Positions 1 to 11,700 of a stretch of DNA of 64,000 nucleotides are shown here, one piece after another. Made by a program: the position numbers and the translations under genes. Source of the DNA: Branchiostoma lanceolatum. Lineage: Eukaryota > Chordata > Leptocardii > Amphioxiformes > Branchiostomatidae. Where the stretch lies: the NCBI RefSeq assembly GCF_035083965.1, contig NC_089722.1:34333958-34397957 (forward strand), written 5' to 3'. The notes below the pieces were generated by a model. That model ran no database searches. It saw only the letters and a program-made list of their open reading frames with translations, and had not been told where the DNA came from. Every line of letters starts with the position of its first letter. Positions within the stretch are counted from its first letter, which is position 1.

Positions 1-1755
1 CCATGGGAGCGCCTCTCTGCACCTCCGTCCACTCCCCCTCCTCCAGCTTTCTCTCCTCCTCTTCCTCCTCACAATACTACTCACCAGTACACATCCGTAC
101 TACTCACCATGGCCATGGGAGCGCCTCTCTGCACCTCCGTTCACTCCCCCTTTTCCAGCTCTCTCTCCTCCTCCTCACAATACTACTCACCAGTACACAT
201 CCCTACTACTCACCATGGCCATGGGAGCGCCTCTCTGCACATCCATCCACTCCCCCTCCTCCAGCTCTCTCTCCTCCTCCTCATAATACTACTCACCAGT
301 ACACATCCCTACTACTCACCATGGCCATGGGAGCGCCTCTCTGCACCTCCGTTCACTCCCCCTTTTCCAGCTCTCTCTCCTCCTCCTCACAATACTACTC
401 ACCAGTACACATCCCTACTACTCACCATGGCCATGGGAGCGCCTCTCTGCACATCCGTCCACTCCCCCTCCTCCAGCTCTCTCTCCTCCTCCTCACAATA
501 CTACTCACCAGTACACATCCCTACTACTCACCATGGCCATGGGAGCGCCTCTCTGCACATCCGTCCACTCCCCCTCCTCCAGCTCTCTCTCCTCCTCCTC
601 ACAATACTACTCACCAGTACACATCCCTACTACTCACCATGGCCATGGGAGCGCCTCTCTGCACATCCGTCCACTCCCCCTCCTCCAGCTCTCTCTCCTC
701 CTCCTCACAATACTACTCACCAGTACACATCCCTACTACTCACCATGGCCATGGGAGCGCCCCTCTGCACCTCCGTCCACTCCCCCTCCTCCAGCTCTCT
801 TCTCCTCCTCCTCACAATACTACTCACCAGTACACATCCCTACTACTCACCATGGCCATGGGAGCGCCTCTCTGCACCTCCGTCTACTCCCCCTCCTCCA
901 GCTTTCTCTCCTCCTCTTCCTCCTCACAATACTACTCACCAGTACACATCCGTACTACTCACCATGGCCATGGGAGCGCCTCTCTGCACCTCCGTTCACT
1001 CCCCCTTTTCCAGCTCTCTCTCCTCCTCCTCACAATACTACTCACCAGTACACATCCCTACTACTCACCATGGCCATGGGAGCGCCTCTCTGCACATCCG
1101 TCCACTCCCCCTCCTCCAGCTCTCTCTCCTCCTCCTCACAATACTACTCACCAGTACACATCCCTACTACTCACCATGGCCATGGGAGCGCCTCTCTGCA
1201 CCTCCGTCCACTCACCCTCCTCCAGCTTTCTCTCCTCCTCTTCCTCCTCACAATACTACTCACCAGTACACATCCGTACTACTCACCATGGCCATGGGAG
1301 CGCCTCTCTGCACCTCCGTTCACTCCCCCTTTTCCAGCTCTCTCTCCTCCTCCTCACAATACTACTCACCAGTACACATCCCTACTACTCACCATGGCCA
1401 TGGGAGCGCCTCTCTGCACATCCGTCCACTCCCCCTTTTCCAGCTCTCTCTCCTCCTCCTCACAATACTACTCACCAGTACACATCCCTACTACTCACCA
1501 TGGCCATGGGAGCGCCTCTCTGCACATCCGTCCACTCCCCCTCCTCCAGCTCTCTCTCCTCCTCCTCGCAATACTACTCACCAGTACACATCCCTACTAC
1601 TCACCATGGCCATGGGAGCGCCTCTCTGCACATCCGTCCACTCCCCCTCCTCCAGCTCTCTCTCCTCCTCCTCACAATACTACTCACCAGTACACATCCC
1701 TACTACTCACCATGGCCATGGGAGCGCCTCTCTGCACCTCCGTCCACTCCCCCTC
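1..1755. repeat. Minisatellite of 106/107/112-bp units spanning an EIF3C exon end and splice donor
   Basis: About 16 head-to-tail units begin at 1, 113, 219, 325, 431, 537, 643, 749, 856, 968, 1074, 1180, 1292, 1398, 1504, 1610 and 1716. Most are 106 bp, three are 112 bp (a 6-bp TCCTCC-type insertion) and one is 107 bp. Read on the minus strand, each unit repeats the last part of the EIF3C exon (ELEEGEW...RGAPMAM) followed by two GTGAGTAGT donor-like motifs, so the array multiplies a real exon/intron junction. Unit lengths are 1 modulo 3 and the plus strand lacks stops, which explains long meaningless plus-strand frames. Confidence 0.95.
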
Positions 1756-4700
1756 CTCCAGCTCTCTCTCCTCCTCCTCCCTGCGCTGTTCCCGTGCCTT
1801 ACGCTCCTTCTTCTCCTGTTTCCTGGCGGCTTTCGCTGCTTCCTCCGCTGCGGTGGTTCTGTGGGTGGCAGACAGTATGAAAATCTTGAAAAAGACAACT
1901 ACATGAATTGACAAAAAATAACCCTTACTCTAACTTTAGCTGGGATGTCCCTATTGCTCAAATGGACACAGCCTCACACTAGTTGGTAACCCGGAGACCC
2001 AGGTTCAATCCTGGGGAGGGCATCTCGTTTCACTAAGTTGGACGAAAATTACCTTGACCTTTTTGATGCGTTGCTATACTTAATAAAATGGGGACAATAT
2101 ACTAGTACTAATATATCTTCATTGTACATGCATACAATAGTGGTAAAGAAAAAAACATGAGTACCCTACTTTTTTAAGAACTTGGCGGCCATGTTGGTAT
2201 ATCCACCCTCTGGTTCGGAGGAGTCGGAGGATTCGCTGTCAGAGTCAGAGGGCCAGTCCAAGTCACTGTCATCGCTGCCCTGTGAGGGAAGGATCATACA
2301 GGTTTGTCAGAAATCCACATTTCACTGAAAATGTCTACACTTAAGTCATTTTTACAGTGAAAAGCACAGGATTCCATCAACCCTGCAATTCATACACTTT
2401 GAGATTGCAGGAAAAAATTACAATTTGGTAAGCTTTTAAGAAAGCTTGGTCATATGCAAACATACTGAAGAAAACAAAAATAAAGCATTATGTTTATCCT
2501 TCATATTTAGGAGAAAAAAATCAGTGGACTGTAACCCAAAAAGTATGGGCCTTCCCTGTCCACGAAAATTATGTTTTAAATGTTGGTATATTACTATGAT
2601 CAGGTCCAGGTTCTGGTCTTGGGCTTGGATCAGAAATAGATTTGGTACCAGTTATAGTAGTACCCACCTCTACCACCGGGCAATGATATCATTGTAGGTG
2701 AAATAGTAACGCAATACTAGGATGAAAGTTGCATTCTTTCCCACAAAGACTCCACACAAGTAGAGCTGTGTACCGGTACACTGTACCCATACAGTACCGG
2801 GTACAATCAATTAGGTACAGGTCCAAAATACCTGACCCTGATGTATCGGTACTGGACCTGACTCAGGGGATGGCCACTTTGACAGATAAAATTACTATGA
2901 AATTACCGTGGCAGTGCTCTAGTCTAAAGCACAGAAAACACATTTGCATGGCTGGGGTCAAATTTTCATCTGTGTTTTCATAAAAATAATACCTAGCACA
3001 ATCAAATATGATGTTTTTACCAGTTCAAACATGCTTTTGTCCTTATTGAAAATCTAGCATTTTCCGAACAAGTAGTTTAGGTACAGGTTCAGGTCCGGAC
3101 CTGTACCTTAACCCGTGTACCTGTACCTGTACCTAAAATTTGTTTAGGTACACAGCTCTACACACAAGTACATGTAAGTTACAGTTCCTACATACCTCAC
3201 TGTCGCCACCCTTCAGAAACTGGCTCTTCATGTCCGGTGCGGCATCAGCTGGCACAGCAGACTTCTTCTTCTGTACGGCCTCATCATCATCATCAGACTC
3301 CGAGTCCGACTTGTCTCTGTCGTCTTCCGGTGCCTCCTGCTCGTCCCCCACGTCTGGGTTCTCGCGGTATGACGCAATCTTGGCCTCAAAGTCACGGTTG
3401 TACTTGCGAAGCTTCTGTCTCATCGTGGTCAAGGCCTTGGAGTTCACCTTGTTCAGCTTCTTACGTCCCTCCCTGTCCTCCCAGGTCTGTGGAAAGGGGC
3501 ATGGTGTAGCGAGGGTTAAAGATTCTCCAAAATCATACTTCAATCTTCTAATATATTTTTCTCTCTAGTTACGACTGTACCACTATACAATATATAAGCG
3601 GGTCTACGCCACTTTGTGAATGCCTTACGCTATTTGGCACAGTGCATTGACTGAGATGGCTCCGAAAACATAACCTTATTGGCAAAGGTAATTATTGCAA
3701 GATAAAGCAATATATCCAACATTATCAGGACTCTTTCGACCTTTTGAAAAGTTTTTCTCAACATTTTGTACTGTACATGTATTTTTTGGTGCAGTATTTG
3801 TTCTATAACTAAGTGACAGTAGCACTAGCAATAGTAGCACAGGTGCAGGCAACATTTAAAATTACCTGCAACAGATAAATTTCAACTGCCCCACTCATCT
3901 TCCATCAAAAACAATGTTTTTAAGGAGTTCCAAGCAGCGTCTAAAATCTTAAGACCTAAGTTAAGACAGTTAAGTCTGTTTTACACGTACATCGGAATTT
4001 AGAATACAACTGTGAATGGCAAGTTTAGGAACAAACACATACCCATGGACCAGGTTAGGTGCAGGTGGACATCTGACACACCTGCACAGCTCCAATTTAC
4101 CTGCACTTACCTGCTTATGCAGGGTTTTTTTCAAGACTGTCTGAAGTCCCTGGACTATGGTACTATTTTGTTGGGCCAGTTTGCTAAGTTCTTGAGCAAC
4201 AAGTATGTTTTTGATTGGGTTCTTTAAAGAGAAAAAATGTTACAGTCATGTACCTCATTGATAAAATCCTCCAGTTCAACAAGAGCCCGTATATAAAACC
4301 TGGGTACACCACCTTCCTTTTCAATCACCTGCATGGAAACAGAAAAAAAACGATGAAACATTGAATGATCAACATGGCACTCTGTCCATGTGATAGCAGA
4401 CTTCACCCCTGACTTTTAACAAGCATTCATACATTGTAGGTAGTATGTCTTGTACAGGGGTTGGGGTTTTGTGCATGTAAAAAATTAGAACGTGAACATA
4501 AGTTTAAAAACTTTTTGCTCCTTTGTCGAAAAGTTTTAAAAAGATGACACAAAATGGAATTATCTATAATGTTGTTACAAAAAACAATAAATCGAGTCAA
4601 TCTTTGGTCAAAGCTAGACATTTTCCTGCATGACATCAAAACAATTGATCAATTCTATACAATGATTTTTTAAGAAATCCCTATTCATTCCTTCAAATCT

Positions 4701-7249
4701 CTTTACGGTAGAATCTCCATGACATATCACTGTACATTTTTACTTGCAGCAAGGAAATCTTTTTATTTTTCACGAAAAAAATTCTCAGCCGTGCCGTGCA
4801 GGGACGGCTCATATATATGACACTTGCATATTATGAAGCAACATTTGGTAGGCCAGAGCTGGCTAGGAATAAAGCCAGGCTAGCAGACCAATATCTGCCC
4901 TCATCTACATGACCCAAACAGGCATGTAAACATCACACTGGCCTGATCAGCCTGATATGCACTAACCCAATCAGTATTTTCACTTTCCCCGGCCAATCAG
5001 GACAATGGACTTTACCAACCCTGCCCAACAACAAAATACTAACTTTTTGTGACTTCTGCAAAGCTTTGGTGAGGTCTTCAAAGGTTTCCAAGACCTTGGA
5101 TATATCCTTGATCTTCTTGTGGTTACGCAACTGCTTGATGACATTTTGGAGTTCTTCAAACCTGAAATGAAATAAACATGTGCTGAACTGATCTCTTCAT
5201 TATGAATATGAAGCTTACATGTATACTGCGGGATATGAATATTTCCAATTCTCCAGCGGTGGCTACACACTGTCCAGTATGATTGCATTCATATGATGCG
5301 CAGGTACATGTACATGATTGTAGTTCAAACAAATAATCAACCATTATATGACAGCTTTGGCAACATGTTTTTCCCTAATCTTGTGGCTCCAACTGTTCAT
5401 AGGAGAATTATCATGTGTAGTGGTGTGTTGGGTACGGGTTTCTCAAGTTAGGATAGACATGTTGAACAACTTCATGTTTAAACAAGGTTTGAAATCAAAA
5501 GTCATTGACTTGCTAATTTTGGCCTGCATGTAACCTAAAAATCTAAGCCAGGGCCCAAAAGATAATCTGGGTGCACAACATGAAATTTTGTGAAATTAGA
5601 AAGAACCAAAATTTTGTAGCTACATGTAAATCAACTGATACATTAATTACTTTTGTACAACTAAGGTTTTACAATATTTTCTGACACTTAAAATAACATG
5701 CTATACATAAATATGCTAGTGTACCTTTACTGTACACAAATATGTCAAAAATTATAAATAAGTAAAAAATAAAAAATCTGTCAAAAATTAGGTGCACAAA
5801 AGTGTATAAAATTATGCACCCAGTATTTTGAGTGCTGGAACTGCTATACACAATCTTCCTTCTGTTTGATAATGATGACATATCTACATTATACATATAC
5901 ATATATACATTGATCTGATGGTCTTACAGCTATCGTTTGGTGAAAAACTACAGAGAAGTAAGCAGTATTTTCAGCATGTCTTCCTTTTTACCTTTTGTCC
6001 TTGGCACTCCGCACAACTCGTTTAGTTTCCTCTTCATCATCACTGAAGGCAAAAACTCTATAGAAGAGACCCAACAATGTATCATTCCTTCTACATATGT
6101 ATATATATATATATCTATTTAGTATACATACAACGGCCATGATTGAATACCAAAGTTCTTTATTCACAACCACATATTTTACCGGAGGCTTGTTAAATAT
6201 GTGATTGACAATCACTGCTAATATGAATTAAGAACTTTCCTATATAATTCAATTACTCACCAACCTGTTCTGATAAAATTATTCATGGTTACCATAATAA
6301 TTGTACGTCATTATGAATCAACAATAAGTTCACCTTCTTCATGTACATTTGGCTTTACTGTTTAATAGTACTGTACTTTCAGCAGAACTTGGAATAATTT
6401 ACACTGAGACATACATCTTCCTTCCTTGGCTTGATAAAAGCAGACAAAAACAGTTAAGTATGTCTGTCAGACAGACATACTTAACTGTTTTTGTCTCACT
6501 CTGAGTTTTTATACATTGCAATATGGCTAGTTGGAAATTCTGAAGAAATTTTCATAAGGTTACTTTTTGTGACTTACTAAAGCTTAAGGCAACCAAAGCA
6601 ACATTAGTGCCCATAAAATGGAAATAAAATTAAAAACTTTTATGGTAGTGACATTTACTAACACTGTTTAGCACATCTGCATAGTTACTTCATACTTCAA
6701 GCATTTTAAAACCGCGCAAAAACGTGCATAATCCCCTTAGTTTCGCGAGTCTAGAAAATCCCTGGCATCGATTTTCAGTGAGTTCTCAAATCACAACATC
6801 ATATTTTTGCATCATGGACGTTGCTACACCAGGGGTTCATCTAAATTACGAAAGAGGGGCGCTGCACCCTCTTGTTTCAGCCCAGCGCCCCCTTGTCAAA
6901 TTCAGATTTTAGCTTCATCCCCAGCATACAGCATTCCCTCAGCGATTGATTCTTCCATAAGTACGTAGAATTCGCTCCCTTGCCTGTGTGTACTCCCTCT
7001 TGTTTAATTTTTCTAGAAAAACCCCTGCTACACATTGTGAGTGTTGTTTAAACTAATATGACATTATATAGAAATGACTAAATAAAGAGACTTATTTTGC
7101 AGATATGAGTCAGTTATGATAATTGAGACCAAAGAAATGACTGACTTTGTTGTGACAGTAGACTTGGCCTGCACTACTGTCTGCTCCTCAGACTCAGACG
7201 AGGATTCACTCTCGCTGTCACTGCCGGTGGCAAAAAAACGGGACGACAT
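1711..7249 (-). CDS. EIF3C: Eukaryotic translation initiation factor 3 subunit C, N-terminal part (gene continues beyond position 1)
   Basis: eIF3c is a core scaffold of the eIF3 complex that binds the 40S subunit during translation initiation. Seven coding exons are seen on the minus strand: 7146-7249, 5992-6042, 5044-5161, 4254-4328, 3196-3486, 2170-2279 and 1711-1858. All are bounded by AG/GT sites and keep phase, giving 299 residues of a family usually about 900 long. The protein starts [16 protein letters not shown], then has [50 protein letters not shown], an acidic D/S/E-rich stretch and [12 protein letters not shown], matching human eIF3c in order. The 7146 donor (AA|GTCAGT) is non-consensus but gives the right phase; a missed small exon cannot be excluded. 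A 5'UTR acceptor lies at 7255-7256 and a noncoding first exon near 8386. The next exon lies off the window, beyond the donor minisatellite. Confidence 0.93.
1937..2040 (+). repeat. SINE fragment (tRNA-like head)
   Basis: This stretch holds a degenerate A-box-like region and the B-box-like run GGTTCAATCC. It is similar to the fuller copies at 13436, 16645 and 33610. Only the head is recognisable. It lies in an EIF3C intron. Confidence 0.5.
2761..3160. mobile_element. Non-autonomous hAT-type element (400 bp)
   Basis: The ends are inverted copies, TAGAGCTGTGTACC at the left and its complement at the right. The element is flanked by a perfect 8-bp target duplication CACACAAG (2753-2760 and 3161-3168), the hallmark of hAT transposition. 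The interior is made of GTACC/GGTAC-rich runs and encodes nothing. It lies in an EIF3C intron. Confidence 0.88.
5547..5837. repeat. GGTGCAC-rich interspersed repeat, degenerate copy
   Basis: It begins near CCAGGGCCCAAAAG and ends near TATTTTGAGTGCTGG, with GGGTGCACAA and AGGTGCACAA runs inside. This resembles the better-preserved copies at 23763-24172 and 60142-60476. The termini are weakly inverted and no clean target duplication is seen. Confidence 0.4.
6442..6496. repeat. Perfect inverted repeat, 26-bp arms with a 3-nt spacer
   Basis: The arm starting AGACAAAAACAGTTAAG is followed after CAG by its exact complement ending CTTAACTGTTTTTGTCT. There is no mismatch over 26 bp. It lies in the EIF3C intron between the exons at 5992 and 7146. 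Confidence 0.95.
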
Positions 7250-8385
7250 CTTGCCTGGAAATAATGGGAAAAAAACATGCCAAAAAAATTATGATTAGTA
7301 AAGACCTGGTGCCCACTTTTTCTCGGTCCCTTGAATTTCAGAACTTAAATAAGTATCAGCGACAACTACATGGCTAATGCGACCACAGCGGTGGAGATCC
7401 GATTGTCGTGTTTCCACAAAAGCAGGTCAGTGTTTGACGTTATTGCAGACTCTCGCCAGAAGGAAACGTATTTGATTTTTTTTAACAACATGCTCGTTTT
7501 CTTAATAATATCAAACATCTTTTTCTCAATTATTACATTCCTCAGCGGAGGCTAGCTACAACAAACCTAGTACAAAAAGAACTGATATGCCGTAATTAGC
7601 TCCCAAATATTATGCCTGACTGTACTAGTAGGTTGGTGGATTTATGATGTGTGTTGTTACCATCATCTCTGTGTTCCACCATATGGATCACGTGATTCAG
7701 TTTCAATGTGACCACGAACGTGAAACGCAAGAAGGCATCAATTATACTTGCAATGATGTCAGCACGGTACCGATCGGCGGAATAAAAAGACAGTCACAGG
7801 TTTGTTTTGACAAAAAAACAGTTGAGCAGTACAATTTAATTTTAGTGGGTTTTTTTTGCCACATACATACTTTATTCAAGAAAATTTGACTGGACTTGAC
7901 AAAAAGTGAAAGGAAATGATTTATAGCTCTTTGTGTTATCAACTGTACATGATGCAATTGTTGTGCAAATAAATCATTCATTCATTCATTCATGTGGTTA
8001 CTTTATCAAGTTAACAGCTTCAATCAAACACAAGCCTAAGAAATGCCATAAAACTAGGACAAACAGCAAGTAACTTCTAACGATTTCAACGCTTTTTGGT
8101 ACATTTCGAACGATGCAAACGCACCTTATTGTTCGACAGTTTAAGTTACGTCTTTGTGGTGCTACAAATTGAACATTTATTTTCTTTCTATGATATTGCC
8201 CAATATGCAGAGACACCACATCGGTTTTGCCCCCCTCCCACCCTCACCGTCGTAGCATATGTCTACAGAAAACACCGCGCCACACCCCACGACTTGGTGC
8301 AAAATCGGATTTATATATACATGATGATCAACCAACTATTCTACTAGCACTGGAGTCCTCTGATTTGTTTCACAAGGCTACTCAC

Positions 8386-8766
8386 CGTTTTTAGCTCGGG
8401 TTTAGAGAGAAGACACCTCACACCACCACCATGTGCAGTAACCAAGATGGCGGCTTATCGTGACGTCACTCCGCGCCTTCTGGGATATTTTATGTGAGGG
8501 TATGAAAAAGGTTATAGAGGATGTCTTATTCAATAAAATATCGTTCTAAAGAATTCTTCAGGCATCAAGTAAGAACAAACATACTAAAATAATTTCACTA
8601 GATCCCAATAAGATATGGAAAATGTTGATTGTCCTTGAATCAATGTCCAATATCGGGAGATAAGTGTTTGAAATTGCCGCATGCGGTTCCTCTCGGCAGT
8701 GTAAGCAAGTTCACACGTGTGTCTTCAGATTGCTCTGTAATTTCTCACAATTAACCGGTGTTTAAG
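8386..8766. promoter_or_regulatory. Bidirectional promoter region of EIF3C (-) and FTSJ3 (+)
   Basis: On the minus strand a noncoding first exon of EIF3C ends at 8386 with the strong donor GTGAGTAG, and its start must lie near 8455. A YY1-type motif, AAGATGGCGGC, is at 8444-8454, and a palindromic CRE/ATF site, TGACGTCA, is at 8461-8468. The FTSJ3 start codon is at 8767, so both genes share fewer than 400 bp. Motif identities are seen directly; transcription start positions are inferred. Confidence 0.7.
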
Positions 8767-11700
8767 ATGGGAAAGAAGGGGAAAACCGGACAACACCGGA
8801 AGGACAAGTTCTATAAGTTAGCTAAGGAGACAGGTACGTTGTCAGGAACAGTGTTTTTTCATCGATAATGATTTTAGAGCACGTCCATGATCAGCTGTGT
8901 GTCTTGGGGTGGGGGGTGAAACTTGTACCAAGGAGGGTCATCATTTCTTTAATAGAGTAGAGTAGAGTAGAGTAGAGTCTACAGTCTACAGTCAGGTAGG
9001 TTGCTTGTATGTTGCTGTTTATTGTCTGATAGTAAACGATAAGATCAAACTTTCAAATTTGTACAATATTTGTGAAGCTCATGATCTCCACTGCCTATGT
9101 GATGTGTGTGTGTGTGCGTCTGTGTGTGTGTGTGTGTGCATTATGTGCATGGTTGTGTACGCATGTGTCTGATCTGTGTGTGTGTGTGTGTTTCTGCATT
9201 TCGGAAGCAAAGGGGGCAATGTGTGCCATCGCTGATTGTGGTGGAATGGAAATAAAGGTTAGAAATAAGCCCACTCGGAATTTTGAGTACGCATGTGCAG
9301 TGTCAAAGGTGGCTTGTAAACAGTTCTCTTCTTGACGTTGTCTTGATTTGCATAACAAACCCCAGACGGGTTTTCTAAAAAGTCTCAGGGGCCTTTACCT
9401 TTGACATTGCACAATTGCGTACTTGAAATTCTGAGTGTGCTTCTAAAAGCAGTACACTAGTACTCATTCAGTCATTGTACAGGTTGAGTGTGAAGTCTGC
9501 CGTCTCTGACTGTCTTGTTTGACATTTTGTTCCAGGGTACCGAGCTCGTTCTGCGTTCAAACTGATCCAGTTGAACCGGAAGTACGGTTTCCTGCAGAAG
9601 TCCAAGGTGCTGGTGGACCTGTGTGCTGCTCCCGGGGGATGGTACGTAGGGCATCATGAATATCCACAATAATGGGGCATGCATGCCTTTTGAAGGTGTG
9701 ATCAGCCGTAAGGTGTAATACTTACATGTACTAAATACCATGAATATAGAAATGTTAGAGGGGATTTAATTTCGTGGTAGGGAGAAAATTACCCTGGGAG
9801 TCCAGACAACGTAATCGGCGCGCCACCGAGCACCGCACGCGCTCCCAAGCTTTCCGGGCCCACCCTCCCGCTGACCCCTGAAGACCGACCCCGCCCCACT
9901 CTCCGCTGTAAACCCAAGCTCTGCTAGCCGATATTGGGAGCGCGTGCGGTGCTCGGTGGCGCGCCAATTACGGTGTCTGGACTCCCAGGGTAGGAGAAAA
10001 TGGAGTGGTTTTAAGTAGCGCTACAGTCAGATAAGGGAAACACCGGCTGCTTTATGGACAGCCAGTCTAATACCAAGGTAGTGGTATGCCAAAACACTGT
10101 ACCCAAACTCTTCCGAACTTACCTGAAAGTGAAAGCATCCTCCAAGTCTGAAATGCAGTAAAAATGGGGCAATGACCCTATGTGACGCCCTGGATACAGT
10201 CTATCCATTAATGATTGATGAACACAAAACATGCAAGAAGTCTTAAGTATTTAGACTGTTGAAAATCAAATATTTTATGGCAATATGTAGATGAGCTTCC
10301 AATTATTCATAGCTAGAAGCAATCAATATCGTTCAACGGTAAGCATTTGAAAACAATGTTTCTACATGTAGTATACATGTGTATTAGTATAACATAGATT
10401 GTACTACTAACTAAGTATTTCCATTTATCACAATGTTCTTTGCAGACAGTGATTTTTTTAATCTAACATTTATGGGTGTGAACATGAAAAAGTGCATCTA
10501 CAATGTACATGTAGGTAATGTACTTTTTTTATTTTAACTAGGCTTCAGGTTGCTGCCAAGTACATGCCAGTGTCCAGTCTTCTTGTGGGTAAGTTGTTTT
10601 GTCTGTACGTGATGTAATTTGAAATGTTGTGTTGCAGGTAATCTTTCCCAGTCTTTAAACATTTGCAACCAGCCTGCAGTAGTATAACTTTTACTTTAAC
10701 TTATATAATTAGTACAAGATCTAGAATATTTGGATTATTCTGTGCACAATTAGTTTTTGGACGACCGAATGTCTAAAGTAAAACACATTAACCGATTATT
10801 ACCATCATGTTACGTACGACAATGTAGTATGAAGACTTGAAATTTGAAATGGTTTCTAACCGCTAAGTTTCTAAAATCTCTTTTACTAGCAGTATGGTCA
10901 TGTATGATTTCTTTGTGCAAGCACTTTTCGTCACCTGGACAGTCCAGCCCCTAGCTGATGGGACGATTCAGCAACATGCCAAGGACGGTTTTAAGAAGTT
11001 TTGCCGCCAAGATGACTTTAACTTAAGCCTAACCTCAACCCTATCCCTAATGCTAACTCAACCTTATAATGCTGATTCTAATCCAAAACTATAACCCGAG
11101 TCGTCCTGGACCGGGTGCTGAACTGTCCTGATCGCTAGGTGCCAAAACGTCTGGATACCTAAATTGTACCTACAGTGCAAGTGCAATGAAAGTGCAAAAA
11201 AGCGTTTCCAGCCCTAACCCTGATTGCCATTTCTTATAGTTCTACTTTGTGTCTTGTACTTTCTGCATCACTGCTAATAATGGTTCATCTTTCTGTGCAG
11301 GTATAGATTTGGTGTCCATCAAACCTATCCCCAATGTCACCACCATCCAGGCAGACATCACTACAGACAAGTGTAGACAGGTCAGTTAAACACAGCACCA
11401 CTAAATACACTATCCTAGAACTCACAGTTCCTGGTTCCAATTAGCTGGTAGTTGGTAGACTGCCCGGTTCTTCTTCCAGCTATTTTCATCTCAATCTGGA
11501 TATAGGAACTCTGTGGTCGAAATGTCGGATAAGAAATTTATAAACACACTTTACTTCTAAATGACTTACCAACCTGCAGATGATAAAACTATAGTCACAA
11601 CATAATTGGAGAGCTTTAAGTCATCTAACAATCTAGCAATGTTTGTCTACTTACTTTGTTGTACACAAGGCCCTGAGAAAGGAGTTAGCCACATGGCACG

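Noticed and set aside
3..1911. Three overlapping plus-strand frames of 457-625 codons (repetitive Ser/Pro/His peptides)
   Set aside because: They are produced by a stop-free minisatellite with unit length 1 modulo 3, and the true coding sense is EIF3C on the minus strand.
9072..9358. Paired frames around the TG repeat
   Set aside because: Low-complexity dinucleotide array inside FTSJ3 intron 1.
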